A DNA stretch of 64,000 nt from Candidatus Coatesiibacteriota bacterium (GCA_016927185.1 JAFGND010000006.1:1-64000), one strand, 5' to 3'; shown: positions 36,681-45,981, counted from the stretch's first letter. Made by a program: numbers and translations. The notes: generated from the sequence alone by a model not told the origin.

Positions 36681-37871
36681 CTACTCGTCAGTATCATTTG
36701 TTTTCCTTCTGTTTCTCTTTGGTTCATCTTCATCTGATTCTTCATCAGCAGAACTAGTAATGTTTCCCAGACAATTAATCCTGTTTGAGAAACTATCCAG
36801 GAAATAAAGTCTCTCATTATTTCCCAATGCCATCTGAACAGGATATACTTTTGCCTTCAAATTAAGCTCACCATGAATTCCGCCTTCTATGAATCTGTAT
36901 ATAACTATAGAATAATCCTGTTGAGAAGCTTTTCTTCCAGCCAGGTAAATATAACCATCCTGGGAGCTAATCAAATCAGTAGCTCCATCAAAAGGAGTCT
37001 TCACTTTCCAGGCGATTTCTCCACCCTCTATCTCGAAAGCATAGAGTACAGTATTTGCATAGACAACAAGCAATCTTTCACTCCATAATGTTGCAAGTGT
37101 AATGTCAGGGAGTTCCTTTTTCCATAGCACTTGTCCGCCCACAGTCAAATAATAAATATTCTTGTTTGTTATAAGAACAACTCCTATGTCTTCATTTAAA
37201 ATCGGATATCCTGTTCCTCCACTTTCACTTGTCTCGAATTTCCATCTTATTCCTGAGCCTTGTGGTGTCAGTGAAACAAGACTCCTGTTTGTAAGTCTTC
37301 CATATAAAAATCCCTGTGGTGAACATGACCAGTATGATGTCGGCAATTCAGGAAGCTTTATCTCACTTGTTACTGTACCTGCTGAAGAAAGCCAGAACAT
37401 CATACCTGCAGATGAACCACATACTATTCTACCATTATCCAGATTCATGAAAAAGGAAGGTGGAAGAGGAAGATTGCTTTTAATCCTTCTTGTGCCAGCA
37501 TTTGTAAAACCGTATATCCCGCCAAGCTCCGTTATGATATAAGTAAAGCTATTAGAAGACAGAAAGGGACCTAATCCAAGAGGTGATTCCAAAGGTCTTG
37601 TCCATCTTTGTTTGCCATAGGCATCAAGTTTTGCCAAATAACCTTTGCTTTCATTCATATGATAAGATGGAACAAAAACCTCATCATAATCGTTCACATT
37701 AAGGAAAAAACCTCCATAACTCCTGTTCATCTTGAATGACCAGATGAAATCCAGTATTGATGGACCTCTTCCATTTGCGCATGCAGTTCTGGCTATATTA
37801 CCTCTAGGTCCACTCCATTCTGCCCATATGAAGGCTGAGGTAACAAATAATAATATTATAAGCCTTCTCAT
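36681..37871 (-). CDS. Exported PQQ-like beta-propeller protein
   Basis: A 396-residue protein with a signal peptide (MRRLIILLFVTSAFIWAEW) and propeller blades with repeated G-x-Y/I-x-F and W-K-F/K-x-P/T strands (for example WSFKMNRS, WKVKTPF), resembling PQQ-binding-like repeats. No cofactor ligands are evident, so it is more likely a structural or binding propeller than a dehydrogenase. The C-terminus after the propeller is a hydrophilic acidic-then-basic tail of about 25 residues, with no sorting domain. It starts one base after the HEAT/TPR gene and is followed 30 bases later by the YCF48 propeller. It may be periplasmic. Confidence 0.8.
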   Translation of the reverse strand: MRRLIILLFVTSAFIWAEWSGPRGNIARTACANGRGPSILDFIWSFKMNRSYGGFFLNVNDYDEVFVPSYHMNESKGYLAKLDAYGKQRWTRPLESPLGLGPFLSSNSFTYIITELGGIYGFTNAGTRRIKSNLPLPPSFFMNLDNGRIVCGSSAGMMFWLSSAGTVTSEIKLPELPTSYWSCSPQGFLYGRLTNRSLVSLTPQGSGIRWKFETSESGGTGYPILNEDIGVVLITNKNIYYLTVGGQVLWKKELPDITLATLWSERLLVVYANTVLYAFEIEGGEIAWKVKTPFDGATDLISSQDGYIYLAGRKASQQDYSIVIYRFIEGGIHGELNLKAKVYPVQMALGNNERLYFLDSFSNRINCLGNITSSADEESDEDEPKRNRRKTNDTDE

Positions 37872-37872
37872 A

Positions 37873-38910
37873 TCAGCTCTTGCTTAGCTCTTCAACTCTG
37901 TTTTTGTAATCTTTATCATCCGGTTCCCTTCTGTAAGCTTCTTTTGCAAATTCTAATGCTTTCTCCTTATTACCATGTTCCTCATATAGATATGATAATT
38001 TATAGCAAATTGCTCCATCTACTCCTGAGATTGTAGCTGCTTTTTCCATATGATAAATAGCTTCTTCCTTGTTTCCTATACCCAAAGATTTTTCAGCATC
38101 TTCCAGTCTTTCCTGGACTTTTCTTGCAACCTCCAGATCTTCCTTGCTTGGTTGATAGGTTCCAAGACTGTCTTCTATTGCGGGTGGATGATGCCTGGCT
38201 AAAAGGATTTTAAGCTCTTTTGCTGGCATTCTTGATGCTCTCTTTACATTAAGCAGATTTACCCTTGCCAGAGCTGCTTCCTTCATGGCATTCTCTGCCT
38301 CCTCAGTACCAAGAACTTTGAAATAATCTTCTACAGTTACCCTTATATCAACCTCTTTATCATTAAGTAAGGGAGCAAGAATTGAAACTGCTTCTTCAGG
38401 CATCATTTCTTTTATTGCATTTACAGCAGCGAGTTTGACTTCCTTGCTTGGGTCATTCAACTTTTGCTTGACAGGCTCGAAAGTTTTCTTGTCCTTGAAT
38501 TTTGCAAGGGTTGAAACAACGAATTCCCTTATAAGAGGATCTTCACTATCAATCTGTCTCAGAAGAGGCATTATGGAAGCTGTTCCAATTAACCATAAAG
38601 TGTTACTTATCTCTCCCAGCAGATCTATTCTTGCTTCTTGAATTGCTCCTTGAACTAATTCAAGCAATCTAGGAATGCACTTGGAATTCTGCAACCAGCC
38701 TAATGCTTCAACTGCTGTTTGAACAACCCCGGCATTTGGATCATCAAGTGCCATTATGAGATGATCCACAACCTCTGGTGAATTCATTTCCCCCAGTTTC
38801 TTGATGGCAACTTTTCTTATCATTGCATCTTCTGATTGTAAGTCTTTCAAGGCATTATGAAGTTCATCCATCCCCAATGATTTTTTCAGATTATCCCAAA
38901 ACGCTACCAT
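37873..38910 (-). CDS. HEAT-repeat protein with C-terminal TPR
   Basis: A 345-residue cytoplasmic protein (no signal peptide). Residues 10-200 carry five or six HEAT/PBS-lyase repeats, with recurring patterns such as AIKKLGEMNSPEVVDHLI, VEALGWL and VSTLAKFKDK. A middle region with charged helices follows. Residues 270-340 contain TPR-like helices (AIYHMEKAA, ALEFAKEAYRREPDD). Such proteins are protein-protein scaffolds. It heads the propeller operon, with AGGTG before the ATG. No enzymatic motif is present. It may act in assembly or export of the two propellers, which is inference from position only. Confidence 0.85.
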   Translation of the reverse strand: MVAFWDNLKKSLGMDELHNALKDLQSEDAMIRKVAIKKLGEMNSPEVVDHLIMALDDPNAGVVQTAVEALGWLQNSKCIPRLLELVQGAIQEARIDLLGEISNTLWLIGTASIMPLLRQIDSEDPLIREFVVSTLAKFKDKKTFEPVKQKLNDPSKEVKLAAVNAIKEMMPEEAVSILAPLLNDKEVDIRVTVEDYFKVLGTEEAENAMKEAALARVNLLNVKRASRMPAKELKILLARHHPPAIEDSLGTYQPSKEDLEVARKVQERLEDAEKSLGIGNKEEAIYHMEKAATISGVDGAICYKLSYLYEEHGNKEKALEFAKEAYRREPDDKDYKNRVEELSKS

Positions 38911-39011
38911 GCTGCACCTCGCTATTCTAATATCAACTTTTGAAAAAAGCTTTATTTAGCATAAAAATATGTCAAGTCTTTATGGCTAAATATTGTATTA
39001 ACTTGTTTTCA

Positions 39012-39434
39012 TTAATACTGCTTCCTGAAATCTTCTTTGCTGAAGGTAGTGGATTTCCTTTTTATCCAGTAAGTATTATCTTCATTCTTGAAACTAAGAG
39101 TATTCTTTCCAAATAATCTTAGCAGCAAACCAAATGGAGTAAATACTAGATAATATAATAATCCTAGTATTATTCTTGCATTTAGCCATCCTAATGCATG
39201 AGCAAATTTCATCCAGTAGTAAAAAGGTTTTTGAAGTATTTTTGGAACAATCATTCCAATAATGAATACAGCTGCTCCAAAGCTGAAAAGGATAATGCTA
39301 TATATATTTAAATCCCATGATGAAAGATACATTTTTAGTATACCGAACATAACTGTAATCACAAGTAATCCTGATACCCAGACTCTTATATCCTTCTCTC
39401 TGTATTGTGATTTCTTGGAACGTTTGTTAATCAA
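39012..39434 (-). CDS. SxtJ-family small membrane protein
   Basis: A 140-residue protein with a basic N-terminus, hydrophobic helices at about 19-37 and 43-63, and a third one at about 86-108 (ARIILGLLYYLVFTPFGLL). This matches the SxtJ family, small membrane proteins almost always encoded beside carbamoyltransferases of the NodU/CmcH/TobZ class. Its start overlaps the carbamoyltransferase stop by eight bases. The function of SxtJ proteins is not established; membrane recruitment of the partner is one possibility. A longer-standing association with a DUF5989 protein is not seen here. Confidence 0.82.
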   Translation of the reverse strand: MINKRSKKSQYREKDIRVWVSGLLVITVMFGILKMYLSSWDLNIYSIILFSFGAAVFIIGMIVPKILQKPFYYWMKFAHALGWLNARIILGLLYYLVFTPFGLLLRLFGKNTLSFKNEDNTYWIKRKSTTFSKEDFRKQY

Positions 39435-41247
39435 GCTTTATCCTTTCTCTCCAGTCAAATTCCTCTTTAAATACTGGTTGTTGTGTCTTGTCAAGCAGGA
39501 AATTCTCCATAACAAGATAATCCATTTCTGTTCTCATGAAGCAGGTATATGCATCTTTCGGACTATGGACTATCGGCTCTCCTCTTACATTAAATGAAGT
39601 ATTGATAATGACTGCGCATCCTGTTTTATCCTTGAAACTGTTTATCAAGTCATAATAAAATGGATTCGTTTTTCTGGAAACACTTTGTATTCTCGCAGAA
39701 TAATCAACATGAGTTATGGCAGGAATACTGGATCTCGGGACATTAAGTTTGTCTATTCCGAAAAGTTTCTTTTCCTTTTCTGTCATTTCCACTCTGAGAT
39801 TTTCATTAACAAAAGCTACCAGAAGCATATAAGGACTTGGTCTGTCTATTTCGAAATAATCCCCAATATATTCTTCAAGAACAGATGGGGCAAAAGGTCT
39901 GAAGGATTCCCTGAATTTTATTTTCAAATTCAGGACTTTCTGCATTTGCCTGGATCTTGCATCACCAATAATGGATCTGGATCCCAGAGCTCTTGGCCCG
40001 AACTCCATTCTTCCCTGAAAGAAACCTATTACTTTCTCATTTCCAAGTAAGTCCGCAACTTTTTCAATTATCTCATCCCTTGTAAACTTCCTGTATGGGT
40101 ATTTGTTTTCTTTCAACCATGTTTCTATTTCATCATCTGAGAAGGCTGGGCCGAGAAAACTACCCATCTGCATATCTTCTTCAATAGAAGCTTTTCTGGG
40201 ATTATCAAGATATTCATACCACACTGCAAGAGCAGCTCCAAGAGCTCCTCCAGCATCTCCAGCTGCAGGTTGTATCCACAAATCCTTGAAAATCCTTTCT
40301 CGTAATATCACTCCATTACCTACGCAATTGAGTGCCACTCCGCCTGCCAAAACAAGATAATCCATTGAGGTTTCCTTCTTGATATATCTTGCCATGTTAA
40401 GCATTATGATTTCAGTGACATCCTGTATGCTTCTTGCCAGATCCATGTCTTTCTGAGTAACTGGAGACTCGCTTTTTCTGGGTTTCCCTTCAAAAAGCTC
40501 GTTGAATGCATTATTAGTCATTGTCAAGCCCACTGGATAATTAAAATACTTCAGGTTTAAGCTTATTGAACCATCTTCTTTAATGTCTACGAGCTCTTTC
40601 AGGATCAAATCAACATACTTAGGTTCACCATATGGTGCCAGCCCCATAAGTTTGTATTCACCTGAATTAACCTTGAAACCAGTGAAATAGGTAAATGCAG
40701 AATATAAAAGTCCCACACTATGAGGAAATCTGAGTTCCTTAATCAAAGTGATTTTATTATCCTTGCCATAGCCATACGAAGAAGTTGCCCATTCCCCCAC
40801 TCCATCAATTGTCAATATGGCTGCTTCCTGAAATGGTGATGGGTAAAACGCAGAAGCTGCATGAGATTGATGATGCTCAGTAAACAAGATTTCTCCCTCA
40901 AATCCTTCTAAAACTTCAGCAATTTCAGCTTTTGTCCATAGCTTTTCCCTCAACCAGAGAGGAACTGAATGATAGAATGAAGAAATTCCTTTTGGTGCAA
41001 AAGCAAGATATGTCTGAAGAATTCTTTCAAATTTTAGCAGAGGTTTGTCATAAAAGACTACAATATCTAGATTTGCTGGAGAAATATTAGCTTCTTTCAG
41101 GCAATATTCAACAGCATTAAAAGGGAATTCTGAATCATGCTTGATTCTAGTGAATCTCTCTTCCTGGGCAGCTGCAATAATATTTCCGTCTCTGATTAAT
41201 GCAGCGGCAGAATCGTGATAAAACGCAGATATACCTAAAATATTCAT
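39427..41247 (-). CDS. NodU/CmcH/TobZ-family carbamoyltransferase
   Basis: A 606-residue protein with the two-domain layout of O-carbamoyltransferases. The N-terminal Kae1-like domain starts NILGISAFYHDSAAAL and has the metal ligands in HHQSHAASAFY; the C-terminal YrdC-like domain follows, with MEFGPRALGSRSI, VIINTSFNVRGEPI and a D-x-Y-x-CF end. These enzymes make carbamoyl-adenylate from carbamoyl phosphate and ATP, then pass the carbamoyl group to a hydroxyl. Known acceptors are antibiotics, Nod factors and toxins; here the acceptor is more likely a glycan or lipid, since no secondary-metabolite genes are near (inference). I start at the ATG at 41247, with AAGG five bases upstream; an in-frame extension of 20 codons upstream lacks the family pattern. 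It is paired with an SxtJ gene. Confidence 0.92.
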   Translation of the reverse strand: MNILGISAFYHDSAAALIRDGNIIAAAQEERFTRIKHDSEFPFNAVEYCLKEANISPANLDIVVFYDKPLLKFERILQTYLAFAPKGISSFYHSVPLWLREKLWTKAEIAEVLEGFEGEILFTEHHQSHAASAFYPSPFQEAAILTIDGVGEWATSSYGYGKDNKITLIKELRFPHSVGLLYSAFTYFTGFKVNSGEYKLMGLAPYGEPKYVDLILKELVDIKEDGSISLNLKYFNYPVGLTMTNNAFNELFEGKPRKSESPVTQKDMDLARSIQDVTEIIMLNMARYIKKETSMDYLVLAGGVALNCVGNGVILRERIFKDLWIQPAAGDAGGALGAALAVWYEYLDNPRKASIEEDMQMGSFLGPAFSDDEIETWLKENKYPYRKFTRDEIIEKVADLLGNEKVIGFFQGRMEFGPRALGSRSIIGDARSRQMQKVLNLKIKFRESFRPFAPSVLEEYIGDYFEIDRPSPYMLLVAFVNENLRVEMTEKEKKLFGIDKLNVPRSSIPAITHVDYSARIQSVSRKTNPFYYDLINSFKDKTGCAVIINTSFNVRGEPIVHSPKDAYTCFMRTEMDYLVMENFLLDKTQQPVFKEEFDWRERIKLD

Positions 41248-41453
41248 ATTTGCCTTAAAGTACTTTAAACGAAACCTTGTCAAGGCTTTCTTATCCATAT
41301 TTTGCATAAAGAACCCATAACTATTATTATTGTAGAAATATAAACAAGAAGAAATCGAAGGTTTTTAATGATTATTGAATTTTCCCTTGATTAAGGTTGC
41401 ACTTGACCAATTTTTGCTTCTTTATAAAACGGACAAAAAAGAATTAGGTTAGA

Positions 41454-43232
41454 ATGTTAGCTAATGAACTAAGGGAAAAATATTTATCCTTTTTTAAACT
41501 GAAGGATCATGTTATTATTCAATCTGCCTCTTTGATTCCAGAAAATGATCCCAGCGTTCTTTTCACGACAGCAGGAATGCATCCTTTGGTACCATTTCTT
41601 TTAGGTGAAAAGCATCCAGCTGGGAAAAGAATTACAAGCTGCCAGAAATGCATAAGAACCGGTGATATTGCTGATGTAGGTGACTTGATGCATGGGACTT
41701 TCTTTGAAATGCTTGGCAACTGGTCATTAGGAGATTATTTCAAGAAAGAGTCTATAGCATTGTCTTATGAATTCCTCACTTCATCCAACTGGCTTGATAT
41801 AGATATTAACAGAATAAGTATCACAGTATTTGCAGGAGATGCAGATGCACCCAGGGATGAAACCTCGGCAAATCTCTGGAAAAAGCTGGGAATCCCTGAA
41901 AACAGGATATACTATTATCCCAAAAAAGATAACTGGTGGGGACCTCCTGGAGAAACCGGACCATGTGGACCTGACACAGAAATATTCTTTGATGCCGGAC
42001 TTCCTGAATGCTCTTCGGAATGCAGACCAGGCTGTTCTTGCGGAAAATACTTCGAGATATGGAATAATGTTTTTATGGAGTACAAGAAGACAAGTACTGG
42101 CAAATATGAACCATTGCTTCAGAAAAATGTTGATACAGGAATGGGAGTGGAGAGAACAATTGCAATGCTTCAGGGAAAACGGAGCATATATGATACAGAA
42201 CTATTCCTGCCAGTAATAGGGAAGATCTCAGAATTATCAAATAAGTCTTACTCAGATTATATTAAACCTATGCGTATAGTAGCTGATCATTTGAAAGCTG
42301 CTACTTTCATAATGGGTGATCCTCTTGGAGTTGCTCCATCTAATCTGGATCAGGGCTATGTTCTGAGACGACTTATAAGAATATCTGTAAGACAAGCCAG
42401 AAATCTGAATTTGTGTCATGATAATCTGATTTCAATATCAAGGACAATAGCTGGAATATACGGTGATGTCTATCCTGAACTCATGAATAACTGGAATTTC
42501 ATCGAGAAGAATCTGACTGAAGAAAGCATCCAGTTCGAACTTACTCTTGAAAAAGGTTTGAAGGAATTCGAGAAGATAATCAGCAATCCTGAATCAATAT
42601 GTGATGGCATATTAAGTGGTCAGCTGGTTTTCAAGCTTCATGATACATTCGGTTTTCCTCCAGAGCTTACTACTGAACTTGCAGCTGAAAAAGGAATAAA
42701 AACTGATATAGAGGGATACAGAGAAGCTTTCAGGAAACATCAGGAAATCTCTAGATCAGGTTCAGACATACGTTTCAAGGGAGGCTTGGCTGATTGTGAA
42801 GAAAACACGATAAAACTCCATACTGTAACACATTTACTTCACAAGGCATTAAGAATAGTTCTTGGAAATCATGTTATGCAGAAAGGCAGTAACATCACAC
42901 CGCAAAGGCTCAGATTCGATTTCTCACATCCTGATAAACTTACTGATGACCAGATAAGGAAAGTGGAAGAAATAATAAACAAGCAGATAGAACGAAATAT
43001 GGATATAGAGATAAGTGAGATGACTGTTGAAGAAGCCAAGAATAAAGGTGCCATAGGATTGTTCGAGGGAAAATATGGTGAAAAGGTCAAGGTCTATAAA
43101 ATAGGAGACTTCTCCATAGAAATATGTGGTGGACCTCATGTAATGAACACAGGAAAACTTGGTAAATTTAAGATAATAAAAGAAGAGAGTTCATCAAAAG
43201 GTGTAAGAAGGATAAAAGCAATTCTAGAATAA
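41454..43232 (+). CDS. alaS: Alanyl-tRNA synthetase, short form lacking the C-Ala domain
   Basis: A 592-residue class II synthetase. The catalytic core includes FTTAGMHPLVPF, QKCIRTGDI, GTFFEMLGNWSLGDYF, WWGPPGETGPCGPD and GMGVERT. The editing domain is complete: His460 and His464 (HLLH), and Cys558 with His562 in CGGPH, the zinc/editing site. The protein stops right after VRRIKAI, so the DHHA1/C-Ala domain of about 280 residues is absent; E. coli AlaRS has 876 residues. The next gene follows 12 bases later in good order, so this is not a truncation by frameshift. Short AlaRS forms are known in some reduced or deep-branching lineages. It should still charge and proofread tRNA(Ala), probably as a monomer. 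Confidence 0.95.
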   Translation: MLANELREKYLSFFKLKDHVIIQSASLIPENDPSVLFTTAGMHPLVPFLLGEKHPAGKRITSCQKCIRTGDIADVGDLMHGTFFEMLGNWSLGDYFKKESIALSYEFLTSSNWLDIDINRISITVFAGDADAPRDETSANLWKKLGIPENRIYYYPKKDNWWGPPGETGPCGPDTEIFFDAGLPECSSECRPGCSCGKYFEIWNNVFMEYKKTSTGKYEPLLQKNVDTGMGVERTIAMLQGKRSIYDTELFLPVIGKISELSNKSYSDYIKPMRIVADHLKAATFIMGDPLGVAPSNLDQGYVLRRLIRISVRQARNLNLCHDNLISISRTIAGIYGDVYPELMNNWNFIEKNLTEESIQFELTLEKGLKEFEKIISNPESICDGILSGQLVFKLHDTFGFPPELTTELAAEKGIKTDIEGYREAFRKHQEISRSGSDIRFKGGLADCEENTIKLHTVTHLLHKALRIVLGNHVMQKGSNITPQRLRFDFSHPDKLTDDQIRKVEEIINKQIERNMDIEISEMTVEEAKNKGAIGLFEGKYGEKVKVYKIGDFSIEICGGPHVMNTGKLGKFKIIKEESSSKGVRRIKAILE

Positions 43233-43243
43233 AGAGGTAATCT

Positions 43244-43972
43244 ATGAAAAAAACAAATATACTTATAGTCGAAGATGATAATAATGTTGCAAACCTTGAA
43301 AAGATAGTTCTTTCAGATGCCGGCTATAATGTTTCAATTGCTGAAAATCCTGAGAAGATGTGGTCTATACTTAAGGAAGAAGAAATAAGCCTTATCTTCA
43401 TGGATTACAAAATCCCTGAATCAGATATAATGGAATTACTTTCTATACTTGTATATACTTATCCGGGAATTCCGATTGTAATGATTACAGGATATGGCGA
43501 AGAGTCAACAGTGATTGAAGCTTTCAAGAGAGGTGTAAAAGATTATATTGTAAAGGACTATAAAGCCGATTATCTTCTTCAATTGCCTAAAGTGGCTAGT
43601 GAATTATTGCAGAAAACTGAAGATGCAAAACATGATATTCTTAAAGCCAGGAATTGTGTTATCTTCAAGACAATAATGGATAGATGTGATATGTCTTTAG
43701 TTGTTTCGAATGAAAATCTGGAAGTACTATGGTATAACAAGAAATGCGAGGAAACTCCCAAACTGAAAAAAATAAAGAACAGCAAATCACTAGTCAGTAT
43801 TCTTAACCTTGAAGAAAACATCATTAATAATGACAAAAGCGAGATTGTATCAAAAATCGAAGATAACTTAAGTGACAAAATTAGCTGGAAGATTTTCTGG
43901 ATTGATAATGAAGACAGTAAGATTATAAAAAAATCCTTGCTTATCATAATGGGAATGAAAAAACTAAAATAG
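43244..43972 (+). CDS. Single receiver-domain response regulator with atypical C-terminus
   Basis: A 242-residue protein. Residues 1-125 are a CheY-like receiver: acidic pair in VEDDN (about 10-12), phospho-acceptor Asp in IFMDYKIP (about 57), Thr in MITGYG, and Lys in IVKDY. The remaining 115 residues contain a possible degenerate PAS-like fold (MSLVVSNENLEVLWYNKKCEE) but no DNA-binding, GGDEF or kinase motif. It follows alaS by 12 bases with GAGG before the ATG. No cognate kinase is adjacent; the hybrid kinase at 26501 is one of several possible partners in the genome. Output is probably through protein interaction. Confidence 0.85.
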   Translation: MKKTNILIVEDDNNVANLEKIVLSDAGYNVSIAENPEKMWSILKEEEISLIFMDYKIPESDIMELLSILVYTYPGIPIVMITGYGEESTVIEAFKRGVKDYIVKDYKADYLLQLPKVASELLQKTEDAKHDILKARNCVIFKTIMDRCDMSLVVSNENLEVLWYNKKCEETPKLKKIKNSKSLVSILNLEENIINNDKSEIVSKIEDNLSDKISWKIFWIDNEDSKIIKKSLLIIMGMKKLK

Positions 43973-43976
43973 CATG

Positions 43977-45128
43977 CTATCTTGTTGCTTCAAGATAGTC
44001 TTTCAATTTAGCTTGTGAGAAAAAATTCTTGAGTCTGGATGCATTACTTAGAAATATGCTGCTCCAGAATGGATGAGGAGCAAGAGGGATCTGAGTGAAG
44101 TAATTGAATCTTGAATTCAATTCATATAATAAGTCTGATAAATCCTTGTAATCTGCCGGTTTCAATTGCATATATACAGATCTCAAGTCTATATTCAGGC
44201 AATTATCGAAATCTGAAATAGATACTTTTATTATGTCATTAAGAAGGAAGGTTAACAGCGAAACTGCAGTATATGACCTGTTGTCTTCCTCTTTGTAAAA
44301 ACTCTGCATTGGAGCAAATTCCTCCATGACAGTCCAGAAATAAGAAATATTGTTTGAAACCAATCCATAAATAATTTTTAACAACAACCTTCTCATTTTT
44401 ATAAGCTCATCATATGAAGCTGAAATAGCTTTACCGAAGGATCCCTGAGAATAAACGGACAGGAATCTTGCAACCTCATTATCGAAGCCTTTAGTAATAA
44501 GGCTTTCTATCAATTCCTGTTTGCCTATTGGATTTAATCCTATGATTACGGATCTGCTTTTTATAGTAGAAATTATCTTTTCTGGATAACTGGAAGTCAT
44601 GAGGAAAAATGTTTCTCCTGGAGGTTCTTCAAGAGTTTTCAAGAAAGCATTTGAAGATTCTTCATTCATCCTGTGCACATCTATCAACAAGACAACCTTC
44701 ACGGATGCTTCAAAAGGTTTGGCATCAAGCTTTGTTTGCAGGTTTTTTATCTGGGTTAGAGAAATCTCGCTTTTGGGAAATGGATGATGGCTTGAATTCT
44801 CAATCAAGAATTCCTTGAAAAAGGTGTTTTCGGTTTTCTTCTTGAATTTATCAGATTGTCCACTTGCTGGAAAAACTAGATGAAAATCAGGATAATCAAA
44901 CCTGCCAATTCTTGAGGAAACATTGTATTTAAAATAATCATCAGGATTGCTTCTGTAAAATATTGCTTCTGCAATTATCCTTGCAAAGCTGGTTTTACCT
45001 ATGCCTTGCTTTCCAACTAACAGACATGTCTGGGGAAACTTGTTTGAAAGCAATTGGTGTAATGTAATTTTCTTTTGTTTGTCGTGTCCATATATCTTCT
45101 TGAACATGTTTTTCAAAATATCTTGCAT
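43977..45128 (-). CDS. holB: DNA polymerase III delta' subunit
   Basis: A 383-residue AAA+ clamp-loader protein. Walker A GKQGIGKTS (about 39-47) follows CLLVG; a delta'/gamma-like KVVLLIDVHRMNEESSNAFLKTLEEPP segment, then TIKSRS, corresponds to Walker B, the sensor and the SRC motif (Cys replaced by Ser). The C-terminal 170 residues are helical. In the clamp loader it pairs with gamma/tau and delta to load the beta clamp at replication forks. The zinc-binding cysteines typical of gamma/tau and many delta' proteins are not evident. It is convergent with the receiver gene and divergent from cheD. Confidence 0.86.
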   Translation of the reverse strand: MQDILKNMFKKIYGHDKQKKITLHQLLSNKFPQTCLLVGKQGIGKTSFARIIAEAIFYRSNPDDYFKYNVSSRIGRFDYPDFHLVFPASGQSDKFKKKTENTFFKEFLIENSSHHPFPKSEISLTQIKNLQTKLDAKPFEASVKVVLLIDVHRMNEESSNAFLKTLEEPPGETFFLMTSSYPEKIISTIKSRSVIIGLNPIGKQELIESLITKGFDNEVARFLSVYSQGSFGKAISASYDELIKMRRLLLKIIYGLVSNNISYFWTVMEEFAPMQSFYKEEDNRSYTAVSLLTFLLNDIIKVSISDFDNCLNIDLRSVYMQLKPADYKDLSDLLYELNSRFNYFTQIPLAPHPFWSSIFLSNASRLKNFFSQAKLKDYLEATR

Positions 45129-45202
45129 TTGAAAACCCTTTTTTAAAAATGTGTTTCAACTTCAACTTTGTTGCAGAAGCTTTGTGTTTATTAGGATAAG
45201 TT

Positions 45203-45721
45203 ATGTCAATTGAAAAGAAAGATAGAATAAAAATTCCAGCTGAGATAAAAAGATTAAAAATTGGAGCCTGGCATTTTGATAAGAATGATTCAGCAGTATC
45301 TACAATAATTGGCTTAGGTTCATGCATCGGATTAGTACTGTTTGATCCTGTCAATAAGTTCGGGCTTTTGTCTCACCTTATGCTGCCAAAGAAGCCAACT
45401 AATGCTTATTCCGATACTCCTGATTTGAGATATATAAAGGATGCTGTACCATTTTTTGTGGATATCATGGAAAAAAACAATGCCAGAGAGATAATTGCTA
45501 AAGCAGTAGGAGGAGCCACTTTATTCAAGGAACTCCAGATGGAAGGAAGACTCAGTGTTGGAGAAAGAAATATAATTGCTCTTCATGAATCTCTTGACTC
45601 CCTTAAAATCCCTCTTGTTGCAAAAGATCTGGACAAGGAGCATGGAAGAACTATTTTCTTTTTTCACAACACCGGGCATATTCTAATAAGATCTTATAAG
45701 ATGGGAGAAAATTATATATGA
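45203..45721 (+). CDS. cheD: Chemoreceptor glutamine deamidase CheD
   Basis: A 172-residue protein with the CheD fold: GLGSCIGLVLFD contains the catalytic Cys41, and LLSHLMLP contains His58, 17 residues later as in the Thermotoga enzyme (Cys27, His44). KAVGGATLF and GRTIFFF...G follow as in the family. CheD deamidates or de-esterifies receptor glutamines and in some species binds CheC. There are no chemotaxis genes (cheA, cheW, cheR, mcp) within the window, so it is an orphan locally. AGGA lies six bases ahead of the ATG. The intergenic region after it leads to another receiver protein. Confidence 0.93.
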   Translation: MSIEKKDRIKIPAEIKRLKIGAWHFDKNDSAVSTIIGLGSCIGLVLFDPVNKFGLLSHLMLPKKPTNAYSDTPDLRYIKDAVPFFVDIMEKNNAREIIAKAVGGATLFKELQMEGRLSVGERNIIALHESLDSLKIPLVAKDLDKEHGRTIFFFHNTGHILIRSYKMGENYI

Positions 45722-45893
45722 AATCAGGTTTTGACAAGCATTCTATATAATGGTTTTGCCATAAGTGAAAAATAAAAAAATGTATATTGACTTATTTTCA
45801 ACTAATATTAAAAACGAGTTTACAAAATAATGTTAAGATTGATTAAATAAACAAATAAATCTATAGAAACAGACAGAAATGATGAACTATAAA

Positions 45894-45911
45894 AAACTTG
45901 ATTCCAAGTTT
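45894..45911. other. Hairpin in the leader between cheD and the receiver gene
   Basis: AAACTTG, loop ATTC, CAAGTTT form a perfect seven-pair stem about 70 bases before the ATG at 45982. The whole 260-base gap (45722-45981) is AT-rich and holds no convincing gene. Scattered TTGACA and TATAAT elements are present but not spaced as one promoter. The stem may be a weak cheD terminator or a leader element; I cannot decide. Confidence 0.3.
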
Positions 45912-45981
45912 GAATTGACAAGAATAAGCAGCTTCAAAATGAAGACTACATTCATAATTAAAAAAGGTTAGGGATAAGCCT

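Noticed and set aside
45731-45751. TTGACA and a perfect TATAAT just after cheD
   Set aside because: They are only nine bases apart, so they cannot form one promoter, and no good -35 lies 16-18 bases before the TATAAT.
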